Source: an uncultured bacterium (lineage in GTDB: Bacteria; Bacteroidota; Bacteroidia; Bacteroidales; Bacteroidaceae). From it: 64,000 nucleotides of DNA. Of this stretch, positions 51,901 to 60,956 are shown piece after piece. Each line of letters opens with the position of its first letter. The first letter of the stretch is position 1. The DNA lies in contig CAMNOK010000002.1 in the NCBI GenBank assembly GCA_946546825.1, forward strand, positions 1 through 64,000, written 5' to 3'. Position numbers and translations under genes: made by a program. Below the pieces are notes generated by a model. That model did not search any database. It was not told the origin of the DNA and was given only the letters and a program-made list of their open reading frames with translations.

Positions 51901-52234
51901 CGACGCGGAAGTAGTTGTAATGGTGAATCAGGTTGGTTAGAGCCAGGCGGGCATTGCGGGAAGCAAGGCTTCGACTGACATTCAGTTCGCTGGTCACCGT
52001 CTCAATATAGCTTTCGGAATCGGGGTCGAGCTTCCAAATGCCGTAGAGCTGGCTAAGTATGCGTGTCTTCATTTCCTCGGTGGCCTTGTTGGTAAAGGTC
52101 ACGGCCAGAATGTTGCGGTAGCAGTCAGGATTCTGCACCAATAGCTTGATATACTCTACAGCTAAGCGGTAGGTTTTGCCTGAACCTGCACCGGCTTTAT
52201 AGACAGTCAGTTGTTTGTCGGAGGTTTCTCTCAT
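48923..52234 (-). CDS. AddA/RecB-like UvrD-family helicase-nuclease
   Basis: The 1103-aa superfamily 1 helicase has Walker A AGAGSGKT at residues 14-21, motif Ia FTNKATEEMKTRI, motif II region IMIDEFQDTS, motif III-like VGDVKQSIYRWRSGD, and motifs V/VI (ITIHKSKGLEFDHVIIP, LLYVAFTRARKSLFVM). A C-terminal PD-(D/E)XK nuclease has MIVVDFKFGAP. This is the AddA layout, and the AddB-like gene follows with an 8-nt overlap. Together they would resect double-strand breaks. The gene lies 25 nt behind the DUF5686 gene. Confidence 0.92.
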   Translation of the reverse strand: MRETSDKQLTVYKAGAGSGKTYRLAVEYIKLLVQNPDCYRNILAVTFTNKATEEMKTRILSQLYGIWKLDPDSESYIETVTSELNVSRSLASRNARLALTNLIHHYNYFRVETIDSFFQSVLRNLARELDLTANLHIGLNDKQVEQQAVDQLIEDLQASSLELKWIMSYIRDNIDDDKGWNVIGQIKRFGENIFKDIYKERGAEVSRQLATKDFFTTFSSQLRAIKEKAHKNLLQPAEQFFDILEQHGLNVSDFSNGANGACGYFVKLRKGVFDSDKLIGKRIEAAMNGAEGWLKKSDLTASDPRYLLVVETLIPLLLNAERERPRHLKLYKSADITLKHLSQLRLLNSIDEKVRQLNAEANRFLLSDTQHLLNELIRDTDSPFIFEKIGNRIEHIMIDEFQDTSTIQWDNFKVLLKECLSHESSHDIIVGDVKQSIYRWRSGDWRLLNEIESEFDTRQLDVIPMRYNRRSDVHIIEFNNAFFTIAAQLEYNRLDMENPDEALQMKKAYDLVAQQYPENKPTDKGYVCLTLLPQKDAQTEALHLMTEHIDALTARGVPYSNMAILVRSNKTIQAIAEHYMQERPDIKMVSDEAFRLDSSLAVGILVNAMRLLLQPDDRLIKASLVKAYQRAILHNDAPESSLLLRTVDLDEQLPPAYRNSFADLAAMPMTDLAEQLFDIFQLKKLQEQSAYLCAFFDLMAQWLNEHVANMEAFLAEWDDTLHEKTIHSDEADGIRLITIHKSKGLEFDHVIIPNCDWTLNKGSLLWCTPEHGQAPFDQLPVIPVDYSEKQMKGSIFEADYLTEHLQDTVDNLNLLYVAFTRARKSLFVMARRGGNNLRSRVIEDSMPELKHLLEDSLLEGNSAEKNDVLTFTYGSLDNTVSRPLPATESQQEPQSVATGKSQNVFTTSPTSISLTMENFPLRAVFRQSNKSKDFVEGTEAEEKQKEYIRMGSVLHNIFSTVHTVTDIPAAIRQLESDGVLYDDTLSRQRLADMIRRRLESPKVADWFSDRWQLFNECTILHVDDETGKVKERRPDRVMTNGQEMIVVDFKFGAPTQANLTDYSHQVSDYISLLTDMGYNNVSGYLWFVYSNQIIPVNITENHE

Positions 52235-52259
52235 GAGGGTATATAGTTAAGGTGGGGTG

Positions 52260-54320
52260 CTACCAGTTGCGAAAGAGTTCCAATTCGAATTTGCAGCCAA
52301 AGCCTTCATACTTACCTTTCTTGCAGGCTATAAAGGTTCCTACAGACAGGTAGCGGGTGCTGATGCCATAGCCCAGTTCTATATAGGGTGTATAGGCTTT
52401 CACCGAGAGTGCGCTGGCATAGATGCGTTCCATCTCGACAAATCTGCCCAATAGCGGAAGTCTGCTTGCCAGCAGCAGGGGAGACTCGTAGGTGAAGTTT
52501 CCCCGCAGGTAGAACTGGGATGAATTGTACCACTCACTGCGGAGGAGTTCAAACTCGCCGGTCCAGTCGTCTTCCCGTCCAAGGGGAATGTTGTTTTCGT
52601 GGAAGTTGGCGAAGCTGATGAAGTAGCGTCCACTTCCACGTTTTGTGTAGAGACCGGACCCCATTCGTATGAAGTATCGGCGCAGACGGGTGAGACTATG
52701 GACATAGTTGGCATCAAGCTCCCAGCGTTCGAATCCCATGTTGGATTGAAACAATCCCTTGATACTTCGTTCGTATTCGGTCGTAATGTTCAGACCATCT
52801 AACCAAATAGGCTTATAGGTGAGAGAGAACATCGGGGCTACAGAGCGGAAGGTGTTGTCTATGTCGTAATGTATCAGGGCTGCAGAGTGGTGGCTACGTC
52901 GGTGCTGAATGTGTAGTCCACCATCAATGCGCCATTCGGGGGTAATGTCGATGCCGGCATGTAGATGTAGCTGAGTGTTACGAAAGTAGTCGAGTTGTTG
53001 ACGTTCCCAGTTGACGGTGTCTCCCTGTTCTCTGACAATGTCTTTCAGCAGGTTGGAGTCGTAGAGCTTGTCTCCGCAGCGGAAGTCTATGCCCACAAAG
53101 CCATTACGGTCTCGATCGAAGTCGTAACGCAGTGGCACCTCCATGTAGAGGCGTTTCTGCTTGAAGGAGTAACTGGCTTTTATCCGGGCGGTCAGGTCGG
53201 AGTTGCTGCCAAGAAGATATATGCTCTTGACATCAAACTTGTAGATTATGCCCTTAGAGTGGCTGTATCGCAGATAAAGGGGATTGAATATAGGACTTAG
53301 CTGCACATAGCCCCGTTTGCCGTGAAAGTCGGTTCTGATTTTGTTAAGCATGTTCTCACTCACCAGGTCCAAGGTGGTTTCCAATAGGCGGTTGTCTCCC
53401 GATGCAACGGTGTCATTGGCGACAACGGCAGAATCAATTGCTGACTCGGATTGCCTATCGGTCAATGCGAAGTGGCTGTCGAAGAGCTCTTGTTCGAAGG
53501 CTGTGAGGGGTTGAGGACGAATGGCTTTCATGCTTTCCAAAGGATGGGCAACGATGCTGTCTTCGCTGACCTCAATGCCGATATCGAAGAAACTCTTTAT
53601 CTCTGCTCTCAACACGTTTCCCATGAAGGCAAACCGACAATTTGCATAGCAGTAGTCTGGAAAGAGCGATTTTGCTCCTTGTTTGTTCATATTGACAAAA
53701 AGCGTGAAGCGAATCTGGTCGTACTCTCCTTTGAAGGAAGCCTCTATGAGACGACCGGTGAGTGTGTCAATTCTGGCTGTTCCATAAACCAGTTGTGTGT
53801 TGGAATGTGTCGGCGTAAATGTGATGTCGGCCGTACCGTTGTCGAAAGGTTCAATCTTGTATTTGTAGAAACTTCGGTTGTGGCGGTTCAGTGGAGAAAT
53901 GAGGTGATCATCTATGATGGTTTGTGCATAGGGGGTAGGAGTCGTGAATTGACGCAGGGTGCGCATGGTGCGGTGGGAGTGTGGAATCGTGGTCAGCGAG
54001 AGCAGTCGCTGAGTTTTCATGCTCATCTCGCCGTCGTAGGTCAGACAATCAAAAAATTCACCCACGAAGTGACGTTTCCTGGCTCTTGCAAGGTCGTACA
54101 TCGTGGGAAGACTTGCCATCAACACATTGCGTTTGTCGGTGTGCAGGGTAAGTTTGTGATAGTTGTATGATTTAGTGGGCAGGTTGTTCAACGTGTCTGC
54201 CTGTTGTGCATAGGCCCACATGCGTTCAAGCAGATGCGTCTTCAAACGGTCTTTGGCACTGACTTCAGTAGCCGTCAAGAGCCATGCCGTTGCAAAAAGT
54301 ATGCAGACACGCCAGACCAC
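52260..54320 (-). CDS. DUF5686 family outer-membrane protein
   Basis: The 686-aa precursor has a signal peptide (MVWRVCILFATAWLLTATEVSA). The N-terminal half carries conserved DUF5686 features (TIIDDHLISPLNRHNRSFYKYKIE, GTARIDTLTGRLIEASFKGEYD). A C-terminal beta-barrel follows (strands from about residue 340) and ends ELELFRNW, a terminal aromatic for barrel assembly. Function unknown. It lacks the N-terminal carboxypeptidase-regulatory domain often found in the family. It sits 14 nt after rpoD and 25 nt before the AddA-like gene. Confidence 0.8.
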   Translation of the reverse strand: MVWRVCILFATAWLLTATEVSAKDRLKTHLLERMWAYAQQADTLNNLPTKSYNYHKLTLHTDKRNVLMASLPTMYDLARARKRHFVGEFFDCLTYDGEMSMKTQRLLSLTTIPHSHRTMRTLRQFTTPTPYAQTIIDDHLISPLNRHNRSFYKYKIEPFDNGTADITFTPTHSNTQLVYGTARIDTLTGRLIEASFKGEYDQIRFTLFVNMNKQGAKSLFPDYCYANCRFAFMGNVLRAEIKSFFDIGIEVSEDSIVAHPLESMKAIRPQPLTAFEQELFDSHFALTDRQSESAIDSAVVANDTVASGDNRLLETTLDLVSENMLNKIRTDFHGKRGYVQLSPIFNPLYLRYSHSKGIIYKFDVKSIYLLGSNSDLTARIKASYSFKQKRLYMEVPLRYDFDRDRNGFVGIDFRCGDKLYDSNLLKDIVREQGDTVNWERQQLDYFRNTQLHLHAGIDITPEWRIDGGLHIQHRRSHHSAALIHYDIDNTFRSVAPMFSLTYKPIWLDGLNITTEYERSIKGLFQSNMGFERWELDANYVHSLTRLRRYFIRMGSGLYTKRGSGRYFISFANFHENNIPLGREDDWTGEFELLRSEWYNSSQFYLRGNFTYESPLLLASRLPLLGRFVEMERIYASALSVKAYTPYIELGYGISTRYLSVGTFIACKKGKYEGFGCKFELELFRNW

Positions 54321-54334
54321 CTGGAAAGAAGTGT

Positions 54335-55207
54335 TTATCCGAGGTACTTCATGAGGATGGAGGCATAGCCACTTTCGCGAAGCTTTGTGATGCTTTTCTC
54401 CCTGATTTGGCGAACACGTTCACGGGTGAGGCCGAGCTGGTCGCCAATTTCTTCCAGTCCCTTCTCATGGCAACCGATGCCGAAGCATTCGCGAATGATG
54501 GTAATCTCACGATCCTTGAGCACCTTTGAGAGTACGGAATTAAGTTCCTGCGACATTGATTCGTGGTCCACCTGACGATCGGTGCGGCTATCGTCTCCAG
54601 AAGGCATCACGTCGAGCATACAGTTATCTTCACCATCCTGAAATGGTGCGTCAATGCTGACATGATGACCATCGGCCATCATGCTCTGGCCAATCTTCTC
54701 TTCGTCGAGATTGGTGGCCTCAGAAAGCTCTGAGATAGAGGGGTGACGCTGATTCTCCTGCTCAAACTTGTTGATTTCGTGGTTGATTTTGTTCAATGAA
54801 CCAACCTGATTGAGTGGCAGACGTACGATGCGACTCTGCTCTGCAATGGCTTGCAGAATGCTTTGGCGAATCCACCAAACAGCATAGGAGATGAACTTGA
54901 AGCCACGGGTTTCGTCAAACTTCTGAGCAGCCTTAATCAAGCCAATGTTACCTTCGTCGATAAGGTCGGTGAGCGTAAGGCCTTGGTGCTGATACTGCTT
55001 GGCTACGGATACCACGAAGCGCAGGTTGGCAGTTACCAGCTTGTCTTTTGCACGCTCTCCCTCGGGACCGCCCTTTTTAATCTTCTGTGCCAACTCTATT
55101 TCCTCGTCAATAGTAATGAGAGGGGCACGTCCAATTTCAACAAGATACTTGTCAAGGGCTTCACTCGAACGATTGGTGATACTCTTCTGAATTTTTAACT
55201 GTCTCAT
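54335..55207 (-). CDS. rpoD: Primary RNA polymerase sigma factor (Bacteroidetes RpoD/SigA)
   Basis: The 290-aa protein has sigma region 1.2 (ALDKYLVEIGRAPLITIDEEIELAQKIKKG) and region 2 (ANLRFVVSVAKQYQHQGLTLTDLIDEGNIGLIKAAQKFDETRGFKFISYAVWWIRQSI). Regions 3 and 4.2 follow (LGLTRERVRQIREKSITKLRE). The short length, without an extended region 1.1, is usual for the Bacteroidetes group 1 sigma, which recognises TTTG / TAnnTTTG promoters seen across this window. A minus-strand -7 element (TAACTTTG, 55301-55294) implies a leader of about 80 nt. The DUF5686 and AddAB-like genes follow closely on the same strand. Confidence 0.95.
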   Translation of the reverse strand: MRQLKIQKSITNRSSEALDKYLVEIGRAPLITIDEEIELAQKIKKGGPEGERAKDKLVTANLRFVVSVAKQYQHQGLTLTDLIDEGNIGLIKAAQKFDETRGFKFISYAVWWIRQSILQAIAEQSRIVRLPLNQVGSLNKINHEINKFEQENQRHPSISELSEATNLDEEKIGQSMMADGHHVSIDAPFQDGEDNCMLDVMPSGDDSRTDRQVDHESMSQELNSVLSKVLKDREITIIRECFGIGCHEKGLEEIGDQLGLTRERVRQIREKSITKLRESGYASILMKYLG

Positions 55208-55293
55208 GTTCTGTTTCTCCTAAATGCATCTGCTTGATAATATAAGTGCTTGATTATCAAGTTAATAAACTACAAATCCTTTATAAAGCGGCG

Positions 55294-55301
55294 CAAAGTT
55301 A
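55294..55301 (-). promoter_or_regulatory. -7 element of rpoD
   Basis: TAACTTTG on the minus strand matches TAnnTTTG. The leader between it and the start contains a small dyad CTTGAT/ATCAAG near 55246-55258. Confidence 0.55.
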
Positions 55302-55350
55302 CTAAAAATTTAGTATCGTTGTGCTTTTTATTTCATAGCTTTTGCATTAT

Positions 55351-56094
55351 TTAACAATTTCTTTTAAGAAACTCTTCGGCGGCAGCGAGGTCGGCTGGGG
55401 TATCTATGCCCACGGTCTCAATATCGGTAAGACCAACTCGGATGCGGTAGCCGTTTTGTAGCCAGCGCAGTTGTTCAAGGCTCTCGGCCAGTTCCAGTGA
55501 CGATTGTGGCAAGCTGGTGATTTCGCGCAGCACCTTTGTGCGGTATGCATACAGGCCAAGATGTTTCAGAAAGGGATAATGGCTCAGCCACTCGCCCTTT
55601 TCTACTCCACGGACGAAGGGAATGATGCTTCTGGAAAAATAAAGTGCAAAGCCACGGTTATCGACAACAATCTTCGGTGAGTTGGTGTTCTCAACAGACT
55701 CCATGTTGGTAAAGGGCTTGCCAAGAGTGGCAATCTGCGTCTCCGGAATATCAAAACACTTGCAGACGGTTTCTATCTGTGTGGCATGGATGAAGGGCTC
55801 GTCACCTTGCACATTGATTACGACATCCCAGCTTCCGCCAATCTTTTCAACGGCTTCCTCGATGCGATCGGTACCACTCTTGTGGTTGGGCGACGTCATA
55901 ATAGCTTTGCCACCAAACTGTTCAACGGCCTGGAAGATGCGGTCGTCATCGGTAGCAACGTAGGCATCTGGAATGACATTGGTAACTTGTTCGTAAACGC
56001 GCTGAATGACAGGCTTGCCACCCAACATGGCTAAAGGCTTGCCTGGAAAACGTGTGGAGGCATAGCGTGCGGGAATGATAGCGATAAATTTCAT
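55351..56094 (-). CDS. kdsB: 3-deoxy-manno-octulosonate cytidylyltransferase
   Basis: The 247-aa enzyme activates Kdo as CMP-Kdo for lipopolysaccharide core synthesis. The N-terminus MKFIAIIPARYASTRFPGKPLAMLGGKPVIQRVYEQ is the classic nucleotidyltransferase signature. VATDDDRI, GTDRIEEAV and VINVQGDEPFI follow as expected. A start nine codons upstream (56121) is in frame, but the conserved sequence begins at 56094. It follows the DUF5687 gene by 77 nt. Confidence 0.95.
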   Translation of the reverse strand: MKFIAIIPARYASTRFPGKPLAMLGGKPVIQRVYEQVTNVIPDAYVATDDDRIFQAVEQFGGKAIMTSPNHKSGTDRIEEAVEKIGGSWDVVINVQGDEPFIHATQIETVCKCFDIPETQIATLGKPFTNMESVENTNSPKIVVDNRGFALYFSRSIIPFVRGVEKGEWLSHYPFLKHLGLYAYRTKVLREITSLPQSSLELAESLEQLRWLQNGYRIRVGLTDIETVGIDTPADLAAAEEFLKRNC

Positions 56095-56171
56095 TTGTAT
56101 ATATGGTTGTTTTAATTTCAATTGGATATCTTTCTTCTTTTCTCACTTTTCTGAGTGAAAGTCAACAACTT

Positions 56172-57686
56172 TTATCGGGTACTGTGAAGACCTTCCAAAA
56201 TCTCGTATTTGTGAGCCATCATGCGGTTGTAGATATTGCGCAACCAGAGCGATCTGCTGAAGATAAAGGTTAAACCTATGGCCATCATCACCAAATAGGC
56301 AGCAGTGTTACTCATAATAGACTCAAGCATGGTGACAAGTACGAGGGGCAGACCGAAAGCAGTGAGCGTGACAATAAACTGGATATAGTTGTTTTCAATG
56401 CCGTTGGATGAGATGAGCCTTGAGTTGAGTGGAAGGGTCGTGTGGTTATAGACGGCCATCTGGAAGAGCACGAAGAACTGGAATCCTGCTGTGAAGAGTC
56501 CATAGGAGATGAGCATCAGCAGCGACCACTTACCAGAAAAAACTGGGGGAAGCATGAGCGTGAAGGGTAGCAGCAGCAATGCAGAATAAAAGATATACTT
56601 AGCTTCGAGCATGTGGAGGATATTCTCTTTTCTAATCATCAGACAATCAATATAGTTGCCTTCATAACTCATGATTTTCTGTAGCAGAGTTCCTCCGAAT
56701 ATAACATAGTTATAGACACACCAAAAGTTGGTCATGAAGTCGCTGTCATAAACATCTGTGAAAGCGATGGCCAGGCTCATGACGACAACGATAGCGGTGG
56801 AAAAGATGAAGCTTTTGCGTGGGTTTTTATTGCGCAAGATGCTTTTCACCTCCAGCTTGATATATTGGCCAATTATGCCGTAGTGGTCCAGAAAACGGAA
56901 GGCAGTCAAGCGAACATGATGCGAAGAGGTGGAGTGAGAGAGTTCTTTCCAGATATAATAATGTTGCACCTGGCGATTGACGGCCAGCATAACGATGAGT
57001 AAGAATAATTCTGCCAAGAGAGGCCATAAACTGCCTTTGAGCAGAGCGTCGGCCACTTGTTCATAGAAATCAGTGAACTCTACGGCTGGATGGTCGGTCA
57101 CGAGGTAGGCCAGTAGCGGACTATAGACCAATAGGTAAAAACTCAGTGGTAGCAGCCAATAGATGAGACGGTCGTTGATGAGAGTTCGAACGAGTAGATA
57201 CCATTGGCTGTTTACTAATATCATCAGTAAGTAAAGGAGCAACAAGTTGACGGTGATGCCGATGCCATGTGTGAATACTACCGACATCAGGGCATAAGGT
57301 ACGAGAAAGAAAAACCAGGTCAGATTACTCCAGCTGCACAGCGTTGTTATCAAGAATGATTCGATGCAGGCATAGCGAGGTATGTTGATGAGCAGATATG
57401 GTCGTATGAGCTGAGCGGGGGTCTGCTGGGCAATGAAACGAAACAGGAAGTCGATGGTAAGTAGGAAGGGTGCAATGAGAAGAGCCATTTCCACGGAGTC
57501 GAGACTACGGGAACTGTTGACCATAAAAGCAAACATTACAGCAAAGCCCATTAAATAAATTACTGTAATGGTGGCAACAATGGCCATAACCCACTTGGCG
57601 GCCTTGTTGCGGGCAAAGTCCAGACTTCGTTTGTCTGCCAGCAGTCGGTGGCGACGCAGTTCCAGAAAAATCTGTAGCCGATTCAT
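56172..57686 (-). CDS. DUF5687 family membrane protein (ABC-transporter permease-like)
   Basis: The 504-aa protein has about eleven or twelve hydrophobic helices and a basic N-terminus (MNRLQIFLELRRHRLLADKRSLDFARNKAAKW). It matches the Bacteroidetes DUF5687 family, thought to be permease components of ABC exporters (inference from usual context). Here no ATP-binding gene is next to it; neighbours are a LolA-like chaperone (14 nt upstream) and kdsB. Substrate unknown. Confidence 0.75.
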   Translation of the reverse strand: MNRLQIFLELRRHRLLADKRSLDFARNKAAKWVMAIVATITVIYLMGFAVMFAFMVNSSRSLDSVEMALLIAPFLLTIDFLFRFIAQQTPAQLIRPYLLINIPRYACIESFLITTLCSWSNLTWFFFLVPYALMSVVFTHGIGITVNLLLLYLLMILVNSQWYLLVRTLINDRLIYWLLPLSFYLLVYSPLLAYLVTDHPAVEFTDFYEQVADALLKGSLWPLLAELFLLIVMLAVNRQVQHYYIWKELSHSTSSHHVRLTAFRFLDHYGIIGQYIKLEVKSILRNKNPRKSFIFSTAIVVVMSLAIAFTDVYDSDFMTNFWCVYNYVIFGGTLLQKIMSYEGNYIDCLMIRKENILHMLEAKYIFYSALLLLPFTLMLPPVFSGKWSLLMLISYGLFTAGFQFFVLFQMAVYNHTTLPLNSRLISSNGIENNYIQFIVTLTAFGLPLVLVTMLESIMSNTAAYLVMMAIGLTFIFSRSLWLRNIYNRMMAHKYEILEGLHSTR

Positions 57687-57700
57687 CTTGTTCTGTCGAG

Positions 57701-58312
57701 TTATCTCAGGTCGATGACTTCTGCTTTAGGAAAGTCTTTTTGTTGAAACACAAAGACATTGTCCGCCTGGTTTTTGGCTTGGAAATTGGTGATGTTGATA
57801 GTGGTCCAAGTATCTTTTTGCTTCATCTTTACCTGTTGTGGAACATAGCTGGTTTTGTTGATGAGAATATAGATCTCCTGTACACTGCGTTTCTTGTTCT
57901 GTGCGGTGAGATGAACAAGGTAGTTGCTACCAGAGTTGGTCATTGAAAGATCGAAGCCCTTCTTATACATCGTGATAAACAGGTAGGGGTTCATGGCTGC
58001 CTGCTGTGACTCGGTGGGGGTGGTTATATTGACTTCTTCCGTCTGCTTGAGGTAGGTCCACTGGGTCTTACCATTGTACCATACTACGGCCTGTGGGGTA
58101 GTGACATGAAATTTATTAGCCTTGATGGCAATAGTTCCAGTAGTCTTGCCGGTCTTAGGATTGCTTAGTGAAAACGAGGCACTGGCTCCACCTTTACGTC
58201 CGATGACGGAGGCTGTCTTGTCGAGGACTTTTCTGACTTTTTGTACATTTTGTGCTTCTATGCCAGTGACAGCCAGCAATAGCATTGTTAAAAGAATTAT
58301 AGACTTTTTCAT
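57701..58312 (-). CDS. LolA-like outer-membrane lipoprotein carrier
   Basis: The 203-aa periplasmic precursor has a signal peptide (MKKSIILLTMLLLAVTGIEAQ) and the LolA-type beta-barrel pattern, with GTIAIKANKFHVTTPQAVVWYNGKTQWTYLKQTEEVNITTPT in the middle and short strands to KDFPKAEVIDLR. LolA ferries lipoproteins across the periplasm. Bacteroidetes encode several divergent copies, so this may be a specialised paralogue. The DUF5687 gene begins 14 nt downstream; ftsK is 135 nt upstream. Confidence 0.82.
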   Translation of the reverse strand: MKKSIILLTMLLLAVTGIEAQNVQKVRKVLDKTASVIGRKGGASASFSLSNPKTGKTTGTIAIKANKFHVTTPQAVVWYNGKTQWTYLKQTEEVNITTPTESQQAAMNPYLFITMYKKGFDLSMTNSGSNYLVHLTAQNKKRSVQEIYILINKTSYVPQQVKMKQKDTWTTINITNFQAKNQADNVFVFQQKDFPKAEVIDLR

Positions 58313-58447
58313 TTTTTCTTCTTTCTATTTATTAATATGTTATCTACAAGTTTGTGTCTTCTAAATGTTCAAAGTAATGCGGAAAGCGCGATAAGTAGAG
58401 GCGTTCTAAGATCATCGAGAATACTGATGATCCATGAATTGTTGACT

Positions 58448-60928
58448 TTATGCTTGTTCTCTAAACTTGGCCAGAATGTTGTTTAGTGTGTTCTCGTCGG
58501 CAACAAGGACATCGCGTGGCTTGGCACCATTCGACTGTCCGACGATACCTGCGGCTTCCAGCTGATCCATGAGTCGCCCTGCTCGGTTGTAGCCGATAGA
58601 GAAACGGCGCTGTATCATACTGGTTGAACCTTGTTGAGTCGTGACAATGGCGTGAGCGGCTTCCTCAAAGAATGGGTCAAGGGAATGGCTGTCCACGTTA
58701 CCTGTACCACCTGTACCATTTTCTTCTATTGCGGGTTCGGGTAGTTCCATGGGTTCAACCGGTCCGGGCTGCTCTTGGATGAACTTGTTGATGCGTTCTA
58801 CTTCTGGCGTGTCAACAAAAGCACACTGCACACGTACGGGATCATTGCCTACAAGGATGAGCATGTCACCACGACCAACCAACTGGTCTGCACCTTTCTG
58901 GTCGAGAATGGTGCGAGAGTCTATCTGTGAACTTACGCGGAATGCTATACGTCCTGGGAAGTTTGCCTTGATGGTTCCAGTGATGATGTTGGTAGTCGGT
59001 CGTTGAGTGGCAATAATCATGTGAATACCGACGGCACGGGCCAGCTGCGCAATACGGGCAATCGGCAACTCGATTTCCTTGCCTGCTGTCATGATGAGGT
59101 CACCAAACTCATCAATGACAACCACGATGTAAGGCATATAGGCGTGACCGTCTGTCAACTTGAGCTTGCGGTTAATAAACTTCTCGTTATACTCTTTCAC
59201 ATTTCTGGCTCCTGCCAATTTCAACAGATCGTATCGGGTGTCCATAAGCTTGCAGAGAGAATTGAGCGTGCGTACAACCTTTGTTACGTCTGTGATAATG
59301 GGCTCTTCTTCGTTTTCTGGCAATGTCGCCATAAAGTGGTTGACCAAAGGCGAATAGATGCTAAACTCCACTTTCTTTGGGTCAACAAGCACCAGCTTCA
59401 GTTCGTTCGGATGTTTCTTGTAAAGTAGTGAGGTGATAATGGCATTCAAACCGACAGACTTACCTTGACCGGTTGCACCTGCCACCAGCAGATGGGGTAT
59501 CTTAGCCAAGTCAGCCATATACACATCGTTGGTAATGGTCTTTCCCAAGGCGATAGGCAGGTCCATCTTTGTTTCCTGGAATTTCTTTGAGTTCAGAATA
59601 CTCTCCATGGAGACAATGTTTGGCTTCTTGTTTGGGACCTCAATACCGATGGTTCCCTTACCAGGCATGGGTGCAATGATGCGAATACCTAATGCAGCCA
59701 GGTTCAAGGCGATGTCGGCCTCCAGATTCTTTATCCTTGAAATTCGAACACCTTCGGCTGGTGTGATTTCGTAAAGTGTGATAGTAGGGCCAACGGTGGC
59801 TTTGATTTCGCGGATGGCTACGCCGAAACTATTCAGCACTTCAATGATTCGGTTGTTGTTGGAACGCACTTCAACCATATCAACCTCAGGGGTGTCACTG
59901 TTATCATATTTTTTCAATAAATCAAGGGTCGGGAACTTGTATTTAAGGAATGGTTCGCGCGGATTGATGGGACTCTTAAGCAATTCTTCATCACTGACAG
60001 TTTTGCCAGTGGCGGCCTCGTCTGAGGGAGCTATTTCCACGGTTAGTTCTCCTGCGTGAAGATTATTTGTTATAGTGTTGGGCTTTTTTTCAGTCTTCTT
60101 GTTATTTGGCTCAGATTCGGTTTTAAACTCGGTCAAGTCAATGACTGTAGGAGCTTCTTCTTGTTTGGACTTAGGTGTCGGGTCAAAATCGGAGGAATCA
60201 TGGGCACCTGTCAATGTGTCATCTGTTATTTCAGCTTCTTCGTTATAGGGCTCTTCTTTTTTTGCCATGGCATTGGTGATGGTAAATTTTGTCTTGCTCA
60301 TGAGATGCCCCAGTGGGTTAAGAGACTTGCGTATATAGGTAATGGTTTCTGCACTGATAAAGGTGAGAAAACTAAGTGCAATGATAATCAATACAAGCGT
60401 GAGTCCTGGGGCGCCGATGAGATTTTCAAGCTGCTGGACACAGAAAAGTCCGTGGTTACCTCCTGCGTTGAATATCTGTTCACCCATGATGGGTGCGAGA
60501 AACTTTGCAAAGGTTACAGAACACCACAGCATGACGACGGCTAAACTAAAAAACCATTTCCATAAATTTACCGAATAAACCTTCATGAGTTTCAATCCTA
60601 CAAGAATGAAGAAGATGGGAATGAAGAAGGCAGCATAGCCGAAGTTTATGGTAATGAGCGAATAGGAAATGAGTGCTCCGATGGAACCGCAATAGTTGGT
60701 AAACTTGCGGTCAGAGTTTAGCCAGTCACCCGGACGCATGTCTTCAAGTATGCTTTGATCGGCCTGGCCTGTTGTTAGATACGATGACATCGCTATTATC
60801 ACATAGATGGCCATCAACACCAGTAGTGCTCCTAACAGAAAATCAGTGGTTTCATTGCTAAATATATTTTTGAATCCTACGACATCGTTGATACCTTTGG
60901 ACTTCTGTTTCATATTTTTCTTTACCAT
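58448..60928 (-). CDS. ftsK: DNA translocase FtsK
   Basis: The 826-aa protein has four N-terminal membrane helices (about 33-52, 85-112, 120-140 and 165-195), an acidic/Lys-rich linker (about 220-330), and a RecA-type motor. The motor has Walker A GATGQGKS near residues 480-490, Walker B VVIDEFGDLI, and the IATQRPTTNIITGTIKANFPGRIAFRVSS block. A C-terminal winged-helix gamma domain (STSMIQRRFSIGYNRAGRLMDQLEAAGIVG) reads KOPS-type sequences. It moves chromosome ends to the dif site at division. A start at Met6 (60913) is possible. A -7 element TACTTTTG (minus strand 60964-60957) lies 28 nt before the ATG, divergent from the exonuclease gene. Confidence 0.95.
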   Translation of the reverse strand: MVKKNMKQKSKGINDVVGFKNIFSNETTDFLLGALLVLMAIYVIIAMSSYLTTGQADQSILEDMRPGDWLNSDRKFTNYCGSIGALISYSLITINFGYAAFFIPIFFILVGLKLMKVYSVNLWKWFFSLAVVMLWCSVTFAKFLAPIMGEQIFNAGGNHGLFCVQQLENLIGAPGLTLVLIIIALSFLTFISAETITYIRKSLNPLGHLMSKTKFTITNAMAKKEEPYNEEAEITDDTLTGAHDSSDFDPTPKSKQEEAPTVIDLTEFKTESEPNNKKTEKKPNTITNNLHAGELTVEIAPSDEAATGKTVSDEELLKSPINPREPFLKYKFPTLDLLKKYDNSDTPEVDMVEVRSNNNRIIEVLNSFGVAIREIKATVGPTITLYEITPAEGVRISRIKNLEADIALNLAALGIRIIAPMPGKGTIGIEVPNKKPNIVSMESILNSKKFQETKMDLPIALGKTITNDVYMADLAKIPHLLVAGATGQGKSVGLNAIITSLLYKKHPNELKLVLVDPKKVEFSIYSPLVNHFMATLPENEEEPIITDVTKVVRTLNSLCKLMDTRYDLLKLAGARNVKEYNEKFINRKLKLTDGHAYMPYIVVVIDEFGDLIMTAGKEIELPIARIAQLARAVGIHMIIATQRPTTNIITGTIKANFPGRIAFRVSSQIDSRTILDQKGADQLVGRGDMLILVGNDPVRVQCAFVDTPEVERINKFIQEQPGPVEPMELPEPAIEENGTGGTGNVDSHSLDPFFEEAAHAIVTTQQGSTSMIQRRFSIGYNRAGRLMDQLEAAGIVGQSNGAKPRDVLVADENTLNNILAKFREQA

Positions 60929-60956
60929 AAAAAGTACTTGTTGATGATTTTTAGTG

